From Mycobacterium haemophilum DSM 44634 (GTDB lineage: Bacteria > Actinomycetota > Actinomycetes > Mycobacteriales > Mycobacteriaceae), in NCBI RefSeq assembly GCF_000340435.2, contig NZ_CP011883.2, forward strand, positions 1,596,687 to 1,660,686: a stretch of 64,000 nucleotides of DNA, written 5' to 3'. The notes below the pieces were generated by a model. The model searched no databases, was not told where the DNA came from, and worked only from the letters and a program-made list of their open reading frames with translations. Below, one piece after another: positions 50,381 through 59,371 of the stretch. Position 1 is the stretch's first letter. Every line of letters begins with the position of its first letter. Position numbers and translations under genes: made by a program.

Positions 50381-51120
50381 TGGCGGCAATGCGCGCGCTG
50401 GCCGCGTTCGGGCGCAACGATATTCGAGGCACTTATCGAGATCCCTTGCTGATCATGGTGGTCGTCGCTCCCGTCATCTGGACTACGGGTGTCGCGGTGC
50501 TGACCCCGCGCGTGACCGCGTTGCTGGAGCGCCGCAACGGATTTGACCTTGTCCCGTATTACCCGCTGATCCTGACCGCGTTCTTGCTATTGACTAGCAT
50601 CATCATCGTCGGCGCGCTGGCGGCGTTCCTGGTGCTAGACGAAGTCGACGCCGGCACTTTGCTCGCGCTGCGGGTTACCCCGGTCCCGCTGACCACGTTT
50701 TTTGCCTACCGGGCAGTCGCCGTGCTCGTGGTGACGACGGTCTATGTAGTCGCGACGACATCGTTCAGTGGTCTGCTGAGACCCGGTCTGGTTCCTGCGC
50801 TGGTTCCGATCGGAATGCTGGCCGGGTTGTCGGCGGTGGTGACCCTGCTGCTGATCGTCGCTATGGCCAGCAACAAGGTTCAGGGTTTGGCCGTGGTACG
50901 CGCGCTGGGCATGCTGATCGCCGGACTGCCCTGCTTGCCGTGGTTCATCAACTCCGGTTGGAACCTCGCCTTCGGCGTCCTGCCGCCTTACTGGGCTGCT
51001 AAGGCGTTCTGGGTGGCCTGCGCCAATGGCATCTGGTGGCCTTATCTGGCTGCTGGCCTCGGCTACAACCTGGCTATCGCCTGGCTGCTGTTTCGGCGAT
51101 TTCGTGCCAAGCACACCTGA
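50380..51120 (+). CDS. ABC exporter permease 2 (Rv2686c-like)
   Basis: The 246-residue second permease has the ABC-2 fold: RNDIRGTYRDPLLIMVVVAP (within FGRNDIRGTYRDP), LILTAFLLLTSIIIVGALAA, FLVLDEVDAGTLLALRVTPV and TTFFAYRAVAVLVVTTVYVV, with the conserved E/D-x-x-x-G-T-L coupling loop. ATG 50380 overlaps the first permease's TGA by one base (TGATG). It ends the operon and converges with arsB1, ten bases between stops. Confidence 0.9.
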   Translation: MAAMRALAAFGRNDIRGTYRDPLLIMVVVAPVIWTTGVAVLTPRVTALLERRNGFDLVPYYPLILTAFLLLTSIIIVGALAAFLVLDEVDAGTLLALRVTPVPLTTFFAYRAVAVLVVTTVYVVATTSFSGLLRPGLVPALVPIGMLAGLSAVVTLLLIVAMASNKVQGLAVVRALGMLIAGLPCLPWFINSGWNLAFGVLPPYWAAKAFWVACANGIWWPYLAAGLGYNLAIAWLLFRRFRAKHT

Positions 51121-51130
51121 GCAACCGAGC

Positions 51131-52417
51131 TCAGCTCACCACGAGGTAACGCAGCCACAAGTAGATCCCAGCGAGAGCGATCGAGACCACAGTGACCACC
51201 ATGCCTTTGCGGGTGAACTCCCAGAATGAGATGGAAGTTCCTGCGCGCCTAGCGATTCCAAGCATCACGACGTTGGCACTGGCGCCGACGGCGGTAAGGT
51301 TGCCGCCGAAGTCGGCGCCCAGCGCCAGCGCCCACCATAGGGTGTCGGTGTGGCCTTGATCCGGCATGGCCGTGACCAGCTCCGAGACAATGGGTGTCAT
51401 CGTGGCGACGTAAGGAATGTTGTCTATGATGCCGGACATCAGAGCTGAGACGCCGAGGATCAGGACGACGGTGAGTAACTCGTGGCCACCGGTCAAGGTG
51501 GTCGCCGCCCGCGCCAGCTGATTGACCACACCGGTTTTCACCAATGCCCCGACCATGATGAACAGGCCGGCGAAAAACAGCAATGTCTCCCACTCGACGC
51601 TGGACAGGTACTCGGACTGCTTCAGGCCGGCGATCAGGATCAAGATGCCGGCGCCCAGCATCGCCACCAAAGACGGCTCGATGTGCAGCACCGGATGAGC
51701 GACGAAGGCCGCAAACACCAGCAATAGGACAACGCCGCATTTGATGAGCAGCCCGTGATCGCGGATTGCTTCGCGCTCGTCCAGCGACATGACGTCGGCG
51801 ACTCGGTCGGCGTCAACCGCGATCCGGCCGAACAAGCGGGGTAACAGAGCGACGAAGGCGATCACCACAATGAGCACGATCGGCGTTAGGTGGAGCAGGA
51901 AGTCGTTGAACGACAATCCCGCCCGACTGGCGATGATGATGTTGGGCGGGTCGCCGACCAACGTCGCCGCGCCGCCGATGTTGGAGGCGAAGACTTCGGC
52001 CATCAGAAACGGCGCCGCGTTGATCGCCAGCCGGTCGCACACCAACAGCGTGACCGGACCGATCAACAGCACCGTGGTGACGTTGTCCAGCAAGGCCGAC
52101 CCGAACGCCATCACCAGCACCAGCAGGATCATGATGCGCAGCGGGGAACCATGCGAACGTTTCGCGGCCCAGATCGCGACGTATTCGAAGACACCGGTTT
52201 GGCGCAGCACGCCGACGATGATCATCATGCCAAGCAGCAAAAAGATGACGTCCCAATCGATTCCGGTCCCATGCGAGTAGAAAATGTCCTCGGAATTGAT
52301 AATGGGCAAGGTGACCATGATCGCCGCGCCCGCCAGCGCCGCCGAGGTCTTGTTAACACGATCGCTGGCGATCAGCGCATAGGTGACGACGAACACGGTG
52401 ATCGCGATGACGCTCAC
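51131..52417 (-). CDS. arsB1: ArsB/NhaD-type permease (ArsB1-like)
   Basis: The 428-residue protein belongs to the ArsB/NhaD ion-transporter superfamily. It has about 11 transmembrane helices and hallmark segments GIDWDVIFLLLGMMIIVGVL, MAFGSALLDNVTTVLLIGPV, FASNIGGAATLVGDPPNIII and DFGGNLTAVGASANVVMLGI. In M. tuberculosis it is annotated as an arsenite pump, but homologues of the P-protein type transport other ions, so the substrate is uncertain. No arsR or arsC lies near. It is upstream-linked to a decayed paralogue. Confidence 0.88.
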   Translation of the reverse strand: MSVIAITVFVVTYALIASDRVNKTSAALAGAAIMVTLPIINSEDIFYSHGTGIDWDVIFLLLGMMIIVGVLRQTGVFEYVAIWAAKRSHGSPLRIMILLVLVMAFGSALLDNVTTVLLIGPVTLLVCDRLAINAAPFLMAEVFASNIGGAATLVGDPPNIIIASRAGLSFNDFLLHLTPIVLIVVIAFVALLPRLFGRIAVDADRVADVMSLDEREAIRDHGLLIKCGVVLLLVFAAFVAHPVLHIEPSLVAMLGAGILILIAGLKQSEYLSSVEWETLLFFAGLFIMVGALVKTGVVNQLARAATTLTGGHELLTVVLILGVSALMSGIIDNIPYVATMTPIVSELVTAMPDQGHTDTLWWALALGADFGGNLTAVGASANVVMLGIARRAGTSISFWEFTRKGMVVTVVSIALAGIYLWLRYLVVS

Positions 52418-52458
52418 GGGCTGTCCTCCGAATCTTCACGCATACGGCACGACATCGG

Positions 52459-53418
52459 TCAGCTCACGACGAAGTAGCGCACCCAGAGACATAACCCCGA
52501 CAAGGCGAGGGACATCACCGTGATCAACGCACCCTTGCGGGTGAAGTCCCAAAAGGAGATGGGATTGTCTGCACGCTGGGCGATTCCGAGGGCAACGACG
52601 TTGGCGCTGGCCGACGGCGGTGAGGTTACCACCGACGTCGGTGCCGAGGGCAAGCGCCCACCACAGCACGTCGGGACTGACGTGATCCTGCATGGATGGA
52701 GCCAGGTCGTCAACAAGGAATTGCCGCCCGTCGCTGTGATGGTCCACTGCGCAAGCTGCTTGACCACTCCGGCTTTGACCAGGGAACCCACATGGTGAAC
52801 AGGCCGGCGAAGAACAGTAGGGTGTCCCACTCGACGCTGGACAGGTAGTCGGACCGCTCCAGCCTGGAGATCATGATCAGAATGCCGGCGTCCAGCATCG
52901 CCACGAGTGACGGCTCGATGTGCACTTGCGCGTGAGCGATGAATGCCGCAAATACTGCCATCAACACGGCGCCGCACTTGATCAGCAACGCGGGGTCGCG
53001 AATAGCCTCTCGCTCTTCCAGGGACATGACGTCGGCGACCCGCTCGGGATCGACCAACGAACACGCCCGGAAAAAGGCGTGGTAGCAATGCGATGAGCGC
53101 TACCGTCACGATGATCACGATCGGTGTCAGGTGGATCAGGAAATCGTTGAACGACAATCCCGCCTGACTGGCGATCGCCAGCCGGTCGCACACCAACAGT
53201 GCGACCGGAACGCCGACGATGATCATCATGCCCAACAGCAAAAAGATGACATCCCAATCGATTCCGGTCTCATGCGAGTAGAAGACATCCTCGGAATCGA
53301 TAATCGGCAAAGTAACCACGATCGCCGCGCCCGCCAGGGCCACCAGCGTCTTGTTAACGCGGTCATGACAGATCAGCGCGTAGGCCACCACAAACACGGT
53401 GACCACAACGACACTCAT
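52459..53418 (-). pseudogene. Decayed ArsA-like permease paralogue
   Basis: M. tuberculosis carries an intact second copy here (Rv2684). This one starts normally (GIDWDVIFLLLGMMIIVG) but then jumps to VPVALLVCDRLAI, deleting the helices containing the DNVTT motif, and jumps again to ASQAGLSFNDF, deleting the SNIGGAATLVGDPPN motif. From about 53060 to 52790 the conserved frame (MSLEEREAIRDPALLIKCG, SSVEWDTLLFFAGLF) is shifted, then the original frame returns for LVKAGVVKQLAQW; another shift and deletion follow before ISFWDFTRKGAL. The nominal 319-codon frame is thus a mosaic and cannot make a functional permease. Confidence 0.9.
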
Positions 53419-53470
53419 CGAGCTTCCTGCGCTGCTGTCCGCAGGCGACCTGTCACTGCATCGGTCAGGA

Positions 53471-53959
53471 TCAATGTTTCAGCGCCGCCCCTAGCAGGCG
53501 CGATGCCGTGATCACACCGACTAACCGTCCGCCTTTGACCACGGCAAGCAGCGGACTTCGCAGCCGCGACATGGTGGCGGCCACCTCGATGATGGTGTCG
53601 TCGGCATTGACCGGAGGAACGTCGACCAGGTGGTCCGGCAACACATCGCGGACCTTCTTGCCGCTCAACTTTTCCGCCGCCCGATCGGCTGTCGATTCGT
53701 TGAGCACGCCAGCCAGCGACGGATCATCCTGGACATATCGGGGCACAATGAATCGCACCACCTGGGATGCGGGCAACACCGCGTAGGGTTTGCCAGACGT
53801 GTCGGTGACCAAGAGTCCAGGCAGGCCGTGCTCGGCGAGCATGCGAGCAGCGTCCAGCGCACTTGAATCGATGCTGATTACCGGAAAGTCCTCGGCGATG
53901 CCTTCGGCGCGCATATGATAACGGTACATCTGTCGCGGTTCGTAGCGTCTGCGCGACAT
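53471..53959 (-). CDS. CBS-domain protein (Rv2683-like)
   Basis: The 162-residue protein has a CBS-domain pair: FPVISIDSSALDAARMLAEH with GLPGLLVTDTSGKPYAVLPA, and VPPVNADDTIIEVAATMSRL with RSPLLAVVKGGRLVGVITAS. CBS pairs bind adenine nucleotides and often regulate transporters; its place next to two ArsB-type permease genes would suit that. The effector is unknown. It matches M. tuberculosis Rv2683 in length. Confidence 0.88.
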   Translation of the reverse strand: MSRRRYEPRQMYRYHMRAEGIAEDFPVISIDSSALDAARMLAEHGLPGLLVTDTSGKPYAVLPASQVVRFIVPRYVQDDPSLAGVLNESTADRAAEKLSGKKVRDVLPDHLVDVPPVNADDTIIEVAATMSRLRSPLLAVVKGGRLVGVITASRLLGAALKH

Positions 53960-54102
53960 CGAGGCTCACAGCGTACTCCGGGGTTGCGGGACGCCGCTAC
54001 GAACCAAGCTTCCCGGCGCACCGCAGACCGACGCTACCAACGATGTGGTGTCCGCTAACCGCTCCGCGGCGCCGCTCTTGCGTCGCTGCGTACACTAACG
54101 GA

Positions 54103-56046
54103 ATGCTGGAACAGATCCGCGGGCCCGCTGATCTGCAGCATCTTTCCCAGCAGCAGCTACGGGATCTGGCTTCCGAGATCCGTGAGTTCCTCGTCCACAA
54201 GGTGGCGGCCACCGGGGGCCACCTGGGGCCGAACCTGGGCGTCGTCGAACTCACGCTGGCGCTGCACCGGGTGTTCGACTCACCCCACGATCCGATCATC
54301 TTCGACACCGGTCACCAGGCGTACGTCCACAAAATGTTGACGGGGCGCTGCCAGGACTTCGACAGCCTGCGTAAAAAGGCCGGGCTGTCGGGGTACCCGT
54401 CTCGCGCGGAGAGCGAACACGACTGGGTGGAGTCCAGCCACGCCAGCGCTGCGTTATCGTACGCCGACGGCCTGGCCAAGGCATTCGAGCTGGCCGACCA
54501 CCGCAACCGACACGTGGTCGCGGTGGTCGGAGACGGCGCACTTACCGGCGGCATGTGCTGGGAGGCGCTGAACAATATCGCGGCAACACCACGTCCGGTG
54601 GTCATCGTCGTCAATGACAATGGCCGCAGCTACGCGCCCACGATTGGCGGTGTCGCCGACCATCTCGCCACGCTGCGGCTGCAGCCGGCCTACGAGGAGC
54701 TGCTCGAGAAGGGCCGTGATGGACTGCGCTCGCTGCCGCTGGTCGGCCAGATCGCCTACCGGTTCATGCACAGCGTCAAAGCCGGCATCAAGGATTCCCT
54801 ATCGCCGCAGCTGCTGTTCACCGATCTAGGGCTAAAGTACGTCGGCCCGGTTGATGGTCACGACGAACGGGCGGTGGAGGTCGCGCTGCGTAAGGCCCGT
54901 GGTTTTGGTGGCCCGGTGATCGTGCACGTCGTTACCCGCAAGGGCATGGGCTACCCCCCGGCCGAAGCTGACCAAGCCGAGCAGATGCATTCGTGCGGCG
55001 TGATCGACCCTGCCACCGGCCAGGCCACCAAGGTCGCCGGCCCGGGTTGGACGGCGATCTTTTCCGATGCGCTCATCGGTTACGCCAGGAAGCGCCGCGA
55101 CATTGTGGCTATTACCGCGGCTATGCCGGGCCCCACCGGGCTGACGGCGTTCGGGCAGTGTTTTCCGGATCGGTTGTTCGATGTCGGGATTGCCGAGCAA
55201 CATGCGATGACGTCGGCGGCCGGGCTGGCGATGGGCGGGATGCACCCGGTGGTGGCGATCTATTCGACATTCCTCAACCGGGCATTCGACCAGATCATGA
55301 TGGACGTGGCGCTACACAAGCTGCCCGTCACCATGGTGCTCGACCGGGCTGGGATTACCGGTTCGGACGGCCCCAGCCATAACGGCATGTGGGATTTGTC
55401 GATGCTGGGCATCGTGCCGGGGATGCGGGTGGCCGCGCCTCGGGACGCCACTCGGTTACGCGAGGAACTCGGTGAGGCGCTTGATGTCGACGACGGTCCG
55501 ACGGCGATACGATTCCCCAAAGGCGATGTGGGCGAAGATATTCCGGCTTTGAAGCGCTACGGGTCGGGCGTTTCGGGTATCGATGTGCTCGCGGTGCCGG
55601 CTGCGGGGCTGACTCAGGATGTGCTGCTGGTCGGGGTCGGCGCTTTTGCGTCGATGGCGTTGGCGGTGGCCAAGCGGCTGCACAACCAGGGGATCGGCGT
55701 TACCGTGATTGACCCACGTTGGGTGTTACCGGTGTGCGACGGTGTTCTCGAACTGGCGTATACGCACAAACTGGTCGTCACGCTGGAGGACAACGGGGTT
55801 CACGGCGGTGTGGGCGCGGCAGTCTCTACCGCGTTACGTGGAGCGGAGATCGACACGCCCTGCCGCGATGTCGGATTGCCGCAGGAGTTCTACGGTCATG
55901 CCTCGCGGAGTGAGGTGTTGGCCGAACTGGGGCTGACCGACCAAGACGTCGCCCGCCGGATCACTGGTTGGGTTGCCGCGCTGGGCAACTGCGGTTCCGA
56001 GAACGATGCAGGCCAGTACGGCCCGCGGAGCAGCCAGGCAATGTAG
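54103..56046 (+). CDS. dxs: 1-deoxy-D-xylulose-5-phosphate synthase Dxs
   Basis: Dxs catalyses the first MEP-pathway step, joining pyruvate and glyceraldehyde-3-phosphate with thiamine diphosphate. The 647-residue protein has HKVAATGGHLGPNLGVVELT, the ThDP/Mg motif VVGDGALTGGMCWEALNNIA plus VNDNGRS, and the transketolase-like centre (DVGIAEQHAMTSAAGLAMGG, AGITGSDGPSHNGMWDLS). ATG 54103 (MLEQIRGPADLQHL) matches the M. tuberculosis start. The last 20 residues diverge from the 638-residue M. tuberculosis protein, as expected for the C-terminus. Confidence 0.96.
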   Translation: MLEQIRGPADLQHLSQQQLRDLASEIREFLVHKVAATGGHLGPNLGVVELTLALHRVFDSPHDPIIFDTGHQAYVHKMLTGRCQDFDSLRKKAGLSGYPSRAESEHDWVESSHASAALSYADGLAKAFELADHRNRHVVAVVGDGALTGGMCWEALNNIAATPRPVVIVVNDNGRSYAPTIGGVADHLATLRLQPAYEELLEKGRDGLRSLPLVGQIAYRFMHSVKAGIKDSLSPQLLFTDLGLKYVGPVDGHDERAVEVALRKARGFGGPVIVHVVTRKGMGYPPAEADQAEQMHSCGVIDPATGQATKVAGPGWTAIFSDALIGYARKRRDIVAITAAMPGPTGLTAFGQCFPDRLFDVGIAEQHAMTSAAGLAMGGMHPVVAIYSTFLNRAFDQIMMDVALHKLPVTMVLDRAGITGSDGPSHNGMWDLSMLGIVPGMRVAAPRDATRLREELGEALDVDDGPTAIRFPKGDVGEDIPALKRYGSGVSGIDVLAVPAAGLTQDVLLVGVGAFASMALAVAKRLHNQGIGVTVIDPRWVLPVCDGVLELAYTHKLVVTLEDNGVHGGVGAAVSTALRGAEIDTPCRDVGLPQEFYGHASRSEVLAELGLTDQDVARRITGWVAALGNCGSENDAGQYGPRSSQAM

Positions 56047-56485
56047 CTCGGATCTGGCGACGACGCGGACCGTCAGATACATTCTCGTACGAAAAGTCTT
56101 GACGGCCGAGCGCACCATTCCCCACCGGATATTAGGTTCTGGGGAAGGTAAGTGAAGGTTTCTGCGCCGGATGTATTTCCTGCTGGATTTACCGCTCGCC
56201 TTTCCGTGTGGCGACACGCACTGTGGCACCTGACGCTGCGGAGATGGCCAAATCAGATCACGTCAAGCAACATCTTCCGCACCTCGCACAGCAGCATGCA
56301 ATTGCACTCGAGTCATCGAGCGGGATCCAGTGTTTTCTGCGCGATGTCCCGGCGACGTGGCCGTCATTCATGCGCCCCGGAATCTTCACCGAGTGCCTGG
56401 CGCAGTGCGGCCTCGATGATCGGTCGCAGACCTATTCACCGGACCTGACGTTGTTTGTTCCCACCATGGAGAAGGCGGCAAGCTG
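56047..56485. other. Gene-poor stretch after dxs with one uncertain ORF
   Basis: Two overlapping plus-strand frames of 90-100 codons run here. The one at 56208-56489 (VATRTVAPDAAEMAKSDH ... FMRPGIFTECLAQCGLDD) looks slightly more protein-like and overlaps the 3' end of the RNase D-like gene on the other strand. I recognise no family. In M. tuberculosis this gap is short, so this may be inserted or decaying sequence. Confidence 0.35.
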
Positions 56486-57763
56486 CTAACCAGCCGACGG
56501 CTGCACCGCCGCGGCCAGGATGGCCACCACGAGTTCTCGCTGCCACGCCCGCGCGTGGCCGACACGCAAATACTCCTCGACTGCCGTGACCGGGTCGACC
56601 GAGCCTTCCTGGAGGACCTCCCAGTCCCAGCACAGCCGTCGCACCAGGTCAGGCGAGACCAGATTTTCTGTCGGTACCCCTACCCGCTGCGACACCGCCG
56701 CCAACGCCGCTCTGGCCGCCTCCAGCCGTGCAGCGGCATCCGGTTTGCGCCGGGCCCACCGCCCGGGCGGTGGTGGACCGTTGGACGGCTCGGCCTCGTC
56801 CGGTAGATCGTGGCTCTGCCGCGCCGTTTCCAGCGCCGCCAACCACATCGCAGCGCTGCGACGCTGGTTGCGCCCGCCGAAAACCGGCATTGCGATCAGC
56901 TCGTCGATCGTCTTGGGGTCGGCGATGGCGGCGTCGATGATGGCGGCATCAGGCAAGATGCGGCGTGGTGCAATATCGCGACGTTGAGCGATACGGTCGC
57001 GCGCTGCCCACAATTCGCGAACGGCGGCCAGGGCTCGCCGGTCGCGCACCCGATGGATGCCGGACGTGCGTCGCCAGCGGTCTCGTCGGTTGGGTAGGGC
57101 GGCCTCTCTAGTGTTATAGGTCCGCAGATAGTCGAATTCCTGGGCTGCCCAATCGGTTTTGCCTTGCTCTGCCAGCACCTCCGCGATAGCCGCGCGCAGT
57201 TCGATCAGCAGCTCCACGTCCAAAGCCGCGTAGTTGAGCCAGTCCGAGGGCAGCGGGCGTTTCGACCAATCGGCAGCGCCGTGGCCCTTGGCCAACCCGA
57301 AACCCAGCAGCCGCTGAACCATGGTCGCCAGGTTCACCCTGTCAAACCCGGCCAGGCGTCCGGCAAGCTCGGTGTCGTACAGCGCTGACGGCCGCATGCC
57401 GACTTCGGCCAGACATGGCAGATCCTGATCGGCCGAATGCAGGATCCATTCGTCTTTGCTGATCACATCGGCGACGGGTCGTAGCGCGGTCAGCGGATCA
57501 CCGCCGTGGCTGACCGGGTCGATGAGGACGGTGCCGGCGTTGGCTCGTCGGATCTGAATCAGGTAAGCCCTGTTGGAGTAGCGGAAACCCGACGCCCGCT
57601 CGGCGTCTACCGCAAACGGACCATGCCCGTGGTCCAGGCGTTCTGCGGCCGCCGCGATCTCGCTGGGGGTCACGGAGAGGTTCGGTATCCCGCCGGCCGG
57701 GTGGTGCAGCGGGGTGGGGTCGGGTTCGGTGCCGCCCGGCTGATCGTCCGCCGGTTCGCGCAT
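56486..57763 (-). CDS. RNase D-like 3'-5' exonuclease with HRDC domain (Rv2681-like)
   Basis: The 425-residue protein has a DEDD exonuclease domain: PFAVDAERASGFRYSNRAYL with the first Asp-x-Glu, WILHSADQDLPCLAEVGMRP, LYDTELAGRLAGFDRVNLAT and LNYAALDVELLIELRAAIAE. An HRDC-type helical domain follows (LAAVRELWAARDRIAQRRDI, ELIAMPVFGGRNQRRSAAMW). It should process RNA 3' ends. ATG 57763 is used; a one-base gap separates it from the DUF3000 gene upstream, so both are co-transcribed. Confidence 0.9.
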   Translation of the reverse strand: MREPADDQPGGTEPDPTPLHHPAGGIPNLSVTPSEIAAAAERLDHGHGPFAVDAERASGFRYSNRAYLIQIRRANAGTVLIDPVSHGGDPLTALRPVADVISKDEWILHSADQDLPCLAEVGMRPSALYDTELAGRLAGFDRVNLATMVQRLLGFGLAKGHGAADWSKRPLPSDWLNYAALDVELLIELRAAIAEVLAEQGKTDWAAQEFDYLRTYNTREAALPNRRDRWRRTSGIHRVRDRRALAAVRELWAARDRIAQRRDIAPRRILPDAAIIDAAIADPKTIDELIAMPVFGGRNQRRSAAMWLAALETARQSHDLPDEAEPSNGPPPPGRWARRKPDAAARLEAARAALAAVSQRVGVPTENLVSPDLVRRLCWDWEVLQEGSVDPVTAVEEYLRVGHARAWQRELVVAILAAAVQPSAG

Positions 57764-57764
57764 A

Positions 57765-58346
57765 TCAGGCGCGTGAGCGCGAGCCCAGGTCGATGACCCC
57801 GGCCGGCGGTAGTCCTGCGGCGTGTTCTAGCACCTCGCAGAATGCCTTGACGTGGACGCCGACCTCGGGGGTGGTTGCCGTCCACGACGCCCGCAGCTCT
57901 AGCTGATGGGCGCGTGGCGGTCCGGAGATGTCGCCGTAACGCACCGACGTGGTGGCGGTGACAGTGCCGCCCAGCGCGGTGACGTGGCCGGTGCGCGATT
58001 CCAGCGCCTCGACCAGCCAGCTCCAGGCCACTTCAGGCAGCAGCGGGTCGATGGCTTCGTGCGAGTCCAGGTCAGCCTGGATGTAGGAGACCAGGCGGAT
58101 GGTGCCGTCCCAAGCGTCGGAACCGTCGGGGTCATACAAAAGGATCAATCGACCGAACGCGTCGCCCTCAGAACGCTCGGGGACGATATCGAGTTCGGGA
58201 TGCTTGACCTCAGCTCCCAGCGCGTAGCTGTATGGCGCGAGCCGCTGCGGCGGTCGGATGGGGCCGAGTTCGATTTCCGGCCGTACGGTGACAGCGTTCA
58301 TCGCCGCGACTGCCTCGCGGAAGGGAGTCGGTTCGGCTGCGGTCAC
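57765..58346 (-). CDS. DUF3000 protein (Rv2680-like)
   Basis: The 193-residue protein is conserved in Actinobacteria; function unknown. It has FREAVAAMNAVTVRPEIELG, PIRPPQRLAPYSYALGAEVK, GRLILLYDPDGSDAWDGTIR and SVRYGDISGPPRAHQLELRA. GTG 58346 (VTAAEPTPF) is preferred over GTG 58355, because the MIRU-derived GGAGGAG lies eight bases before 58346 but directly against 58355. It is the first gene of an operon with the RNase D-like gene. Confidence 0.88.
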   Translation of the reverse strand: MTAAEPTPFREAVAAMNAVTVRPEIELGPIRPPQRLAPYSYALGAEVKHPELDIVPERSEGDAFGRLILLYDPDGSDAWDGTIRLVSYIQADLDSHEAIDPLLPEVAWSWLVEALESRTGHVTALGGTVTATTSVRYGDISGPPRAHQLELRASWTATTPEVGVHVKAFCEVLEHAAGLPPAGVIDLGSRSRA

Positions 58347-58355
58347 CAGCGCCAC

Positions 58356-58420
58356 TCCTCCTCATCGCTTCGTCCCCCGCGCACGGGCGGTACCCCCACT
58401 GATCGTCGTCGGCGCGGGTC
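58356..58420 (-). repeat. MIRU-like element with hairpin insertion before DUF3000 gene
   Basis: On the minus strand the sequence ends ACGAAGCGATGAGGAGGAGTGGC (read to 58352), the MIRU 3' end. Before it, at 58373-58398, lies the GC hairpin (TGGGGGTACCGCCC ... GGGGGA), and before that GACGATCAG, a degraded MIRU start. It repeats the composite structure upstream of fadE20 and again provides the ribosome site. Confidence 0.78.
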
Positions 58421-58524
58421 ACAACATTCGACGGTAGACCCATCTGCCCACACGCCGCGACAGGCGCGCCGTGGCGTGATGTTAGGGCTGGTCATCGGCC
58501 TCTCCGGGCGCTACCAGGATTGCC

Positions 58525-59337
58525 TCAGGTCGCGGTGCCGGCACCAAATCGTGCGGGGCGCTTCTCACGGTGCGCGGCAAGCCCTTCGGCGACGTCGGGG
58601 CCGCTGAATCCGATGAATTCCAGGCCGAGCGACGTTTCGAAGGCCGGCCCAAACATGCGGTACCAGTGATTCAGGCTGTGTTTGGTCCACCGGATCGCGT
58701 TTTGCGCCCCGTGCGCCAGGTTCTCGGCGAGGCGGGTGGCGGTCGGGAGTACCTCGTCATCGTCGACGCAGGTTGAGACCAGGCCGATCCGTTCGGCTTC
58801 CTCGCCGGAGAGCGCCTCGCAGGTGAGCAGGTAATACTTGGCCTTGGCCATGCCGACCAGTAGCGGCCAGCAAATCGCGGCGTGGTCACCGGCCACCACC
58901 CCGAGTTTGGTGTGCCCATCGATGATTTTCGCGGTCCGGCCCGCGACCGAGATGTCGGCAAGCAGCGCCACCACCAGACCCGCGCCCACGGCCGGGCCTC
59001 GAATCGCCGACACCACCGGCTTGTCGAAGTTGACCAAATTGAGCACCAGATCGCGGGCCTCACGCAAAATGCGAACCCGGCTTTCGTAGTCGCCGATGGT
59101 TTCTGCGATCAGGTCGAAGCTGCCGCCCGAAGAAAACGCTGTGCCTTCACCGCGGACCAGAACAACGCGCACGGCGGGGTCGCGATCGATCACCGGCCAG
59201 ATGTCGGCGAGGTCTCGGTGCATTTGCGGCCCCACCGAATTCAGCCCGGGCGCGTCGAGAATCAGGTTCAACACGCCGTTATCGCCGGGTTCGCAGCGAA
59301 GGCTGGGAAAGTCGTCATAGGTGATCGGCGTAGGCAT
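58525..59337 (-). CDS. echA15: Enoyl-CoA hydratase EchA15
   Basis: A crotonase-fold enzyme of 270 residues. It has ITYDDFPSLRCEPGDNGVLN, LVRGEGTAFSSGGSFDLIAE, the oxyanion-hole region KPVVSAIRGPAVGAGLVVAL and GHTKLGVVAGDHAAICWPLL. The position of the usual catalytic Glu pair is not clear: GVVAGDHA carries Asp, so the reaction may not be a standard hydration. ATG 59337 matches the M. tuberculosis start. It is divergent from hemE. Confidence 0.9.
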   Translation of the reverse strand: MPTPITYDDFPSLRCEPGDNGVLNLILDAPGLNSVGPQMHRDLADIWPVIDRDPAVRVVLVRGEGTAFSSGGSFDLIAETIGDYESRVRILREARDLVLNLVNFDKPVVSAIRGPAVGAGLVVALLADISVAGRTAKIIDGHTKLGVVAGDHAAICWPLLVGMAKAKYYLLTCEALSGEEAERIGLVSTCVDDDEVLPTATRLAENLAHGAQNAIRWTKHSLNHWYRMFGPAFETSLGLEFIGFSGPDVAEGLAAHREKRPARFGAGTAT

Positions 59338-59371
59338 GTGCTGAGCGCTCCTGAAGGTGTCGGAGAACATC

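Noticed and set aside
52459..53418. Intact 319-residue ArsA permease
   Set aside because: Comparison with the intact paralogue shows missing helices and shifted segments, so it is called a pseudogene.
51131..53418. Arsenic-resistance operon
   Set aside because: No ArsR, ArsC or ArsA ATPase is nearby; the proteins are ArsB/NhaD-superfamily permeases of uncertain substrate.
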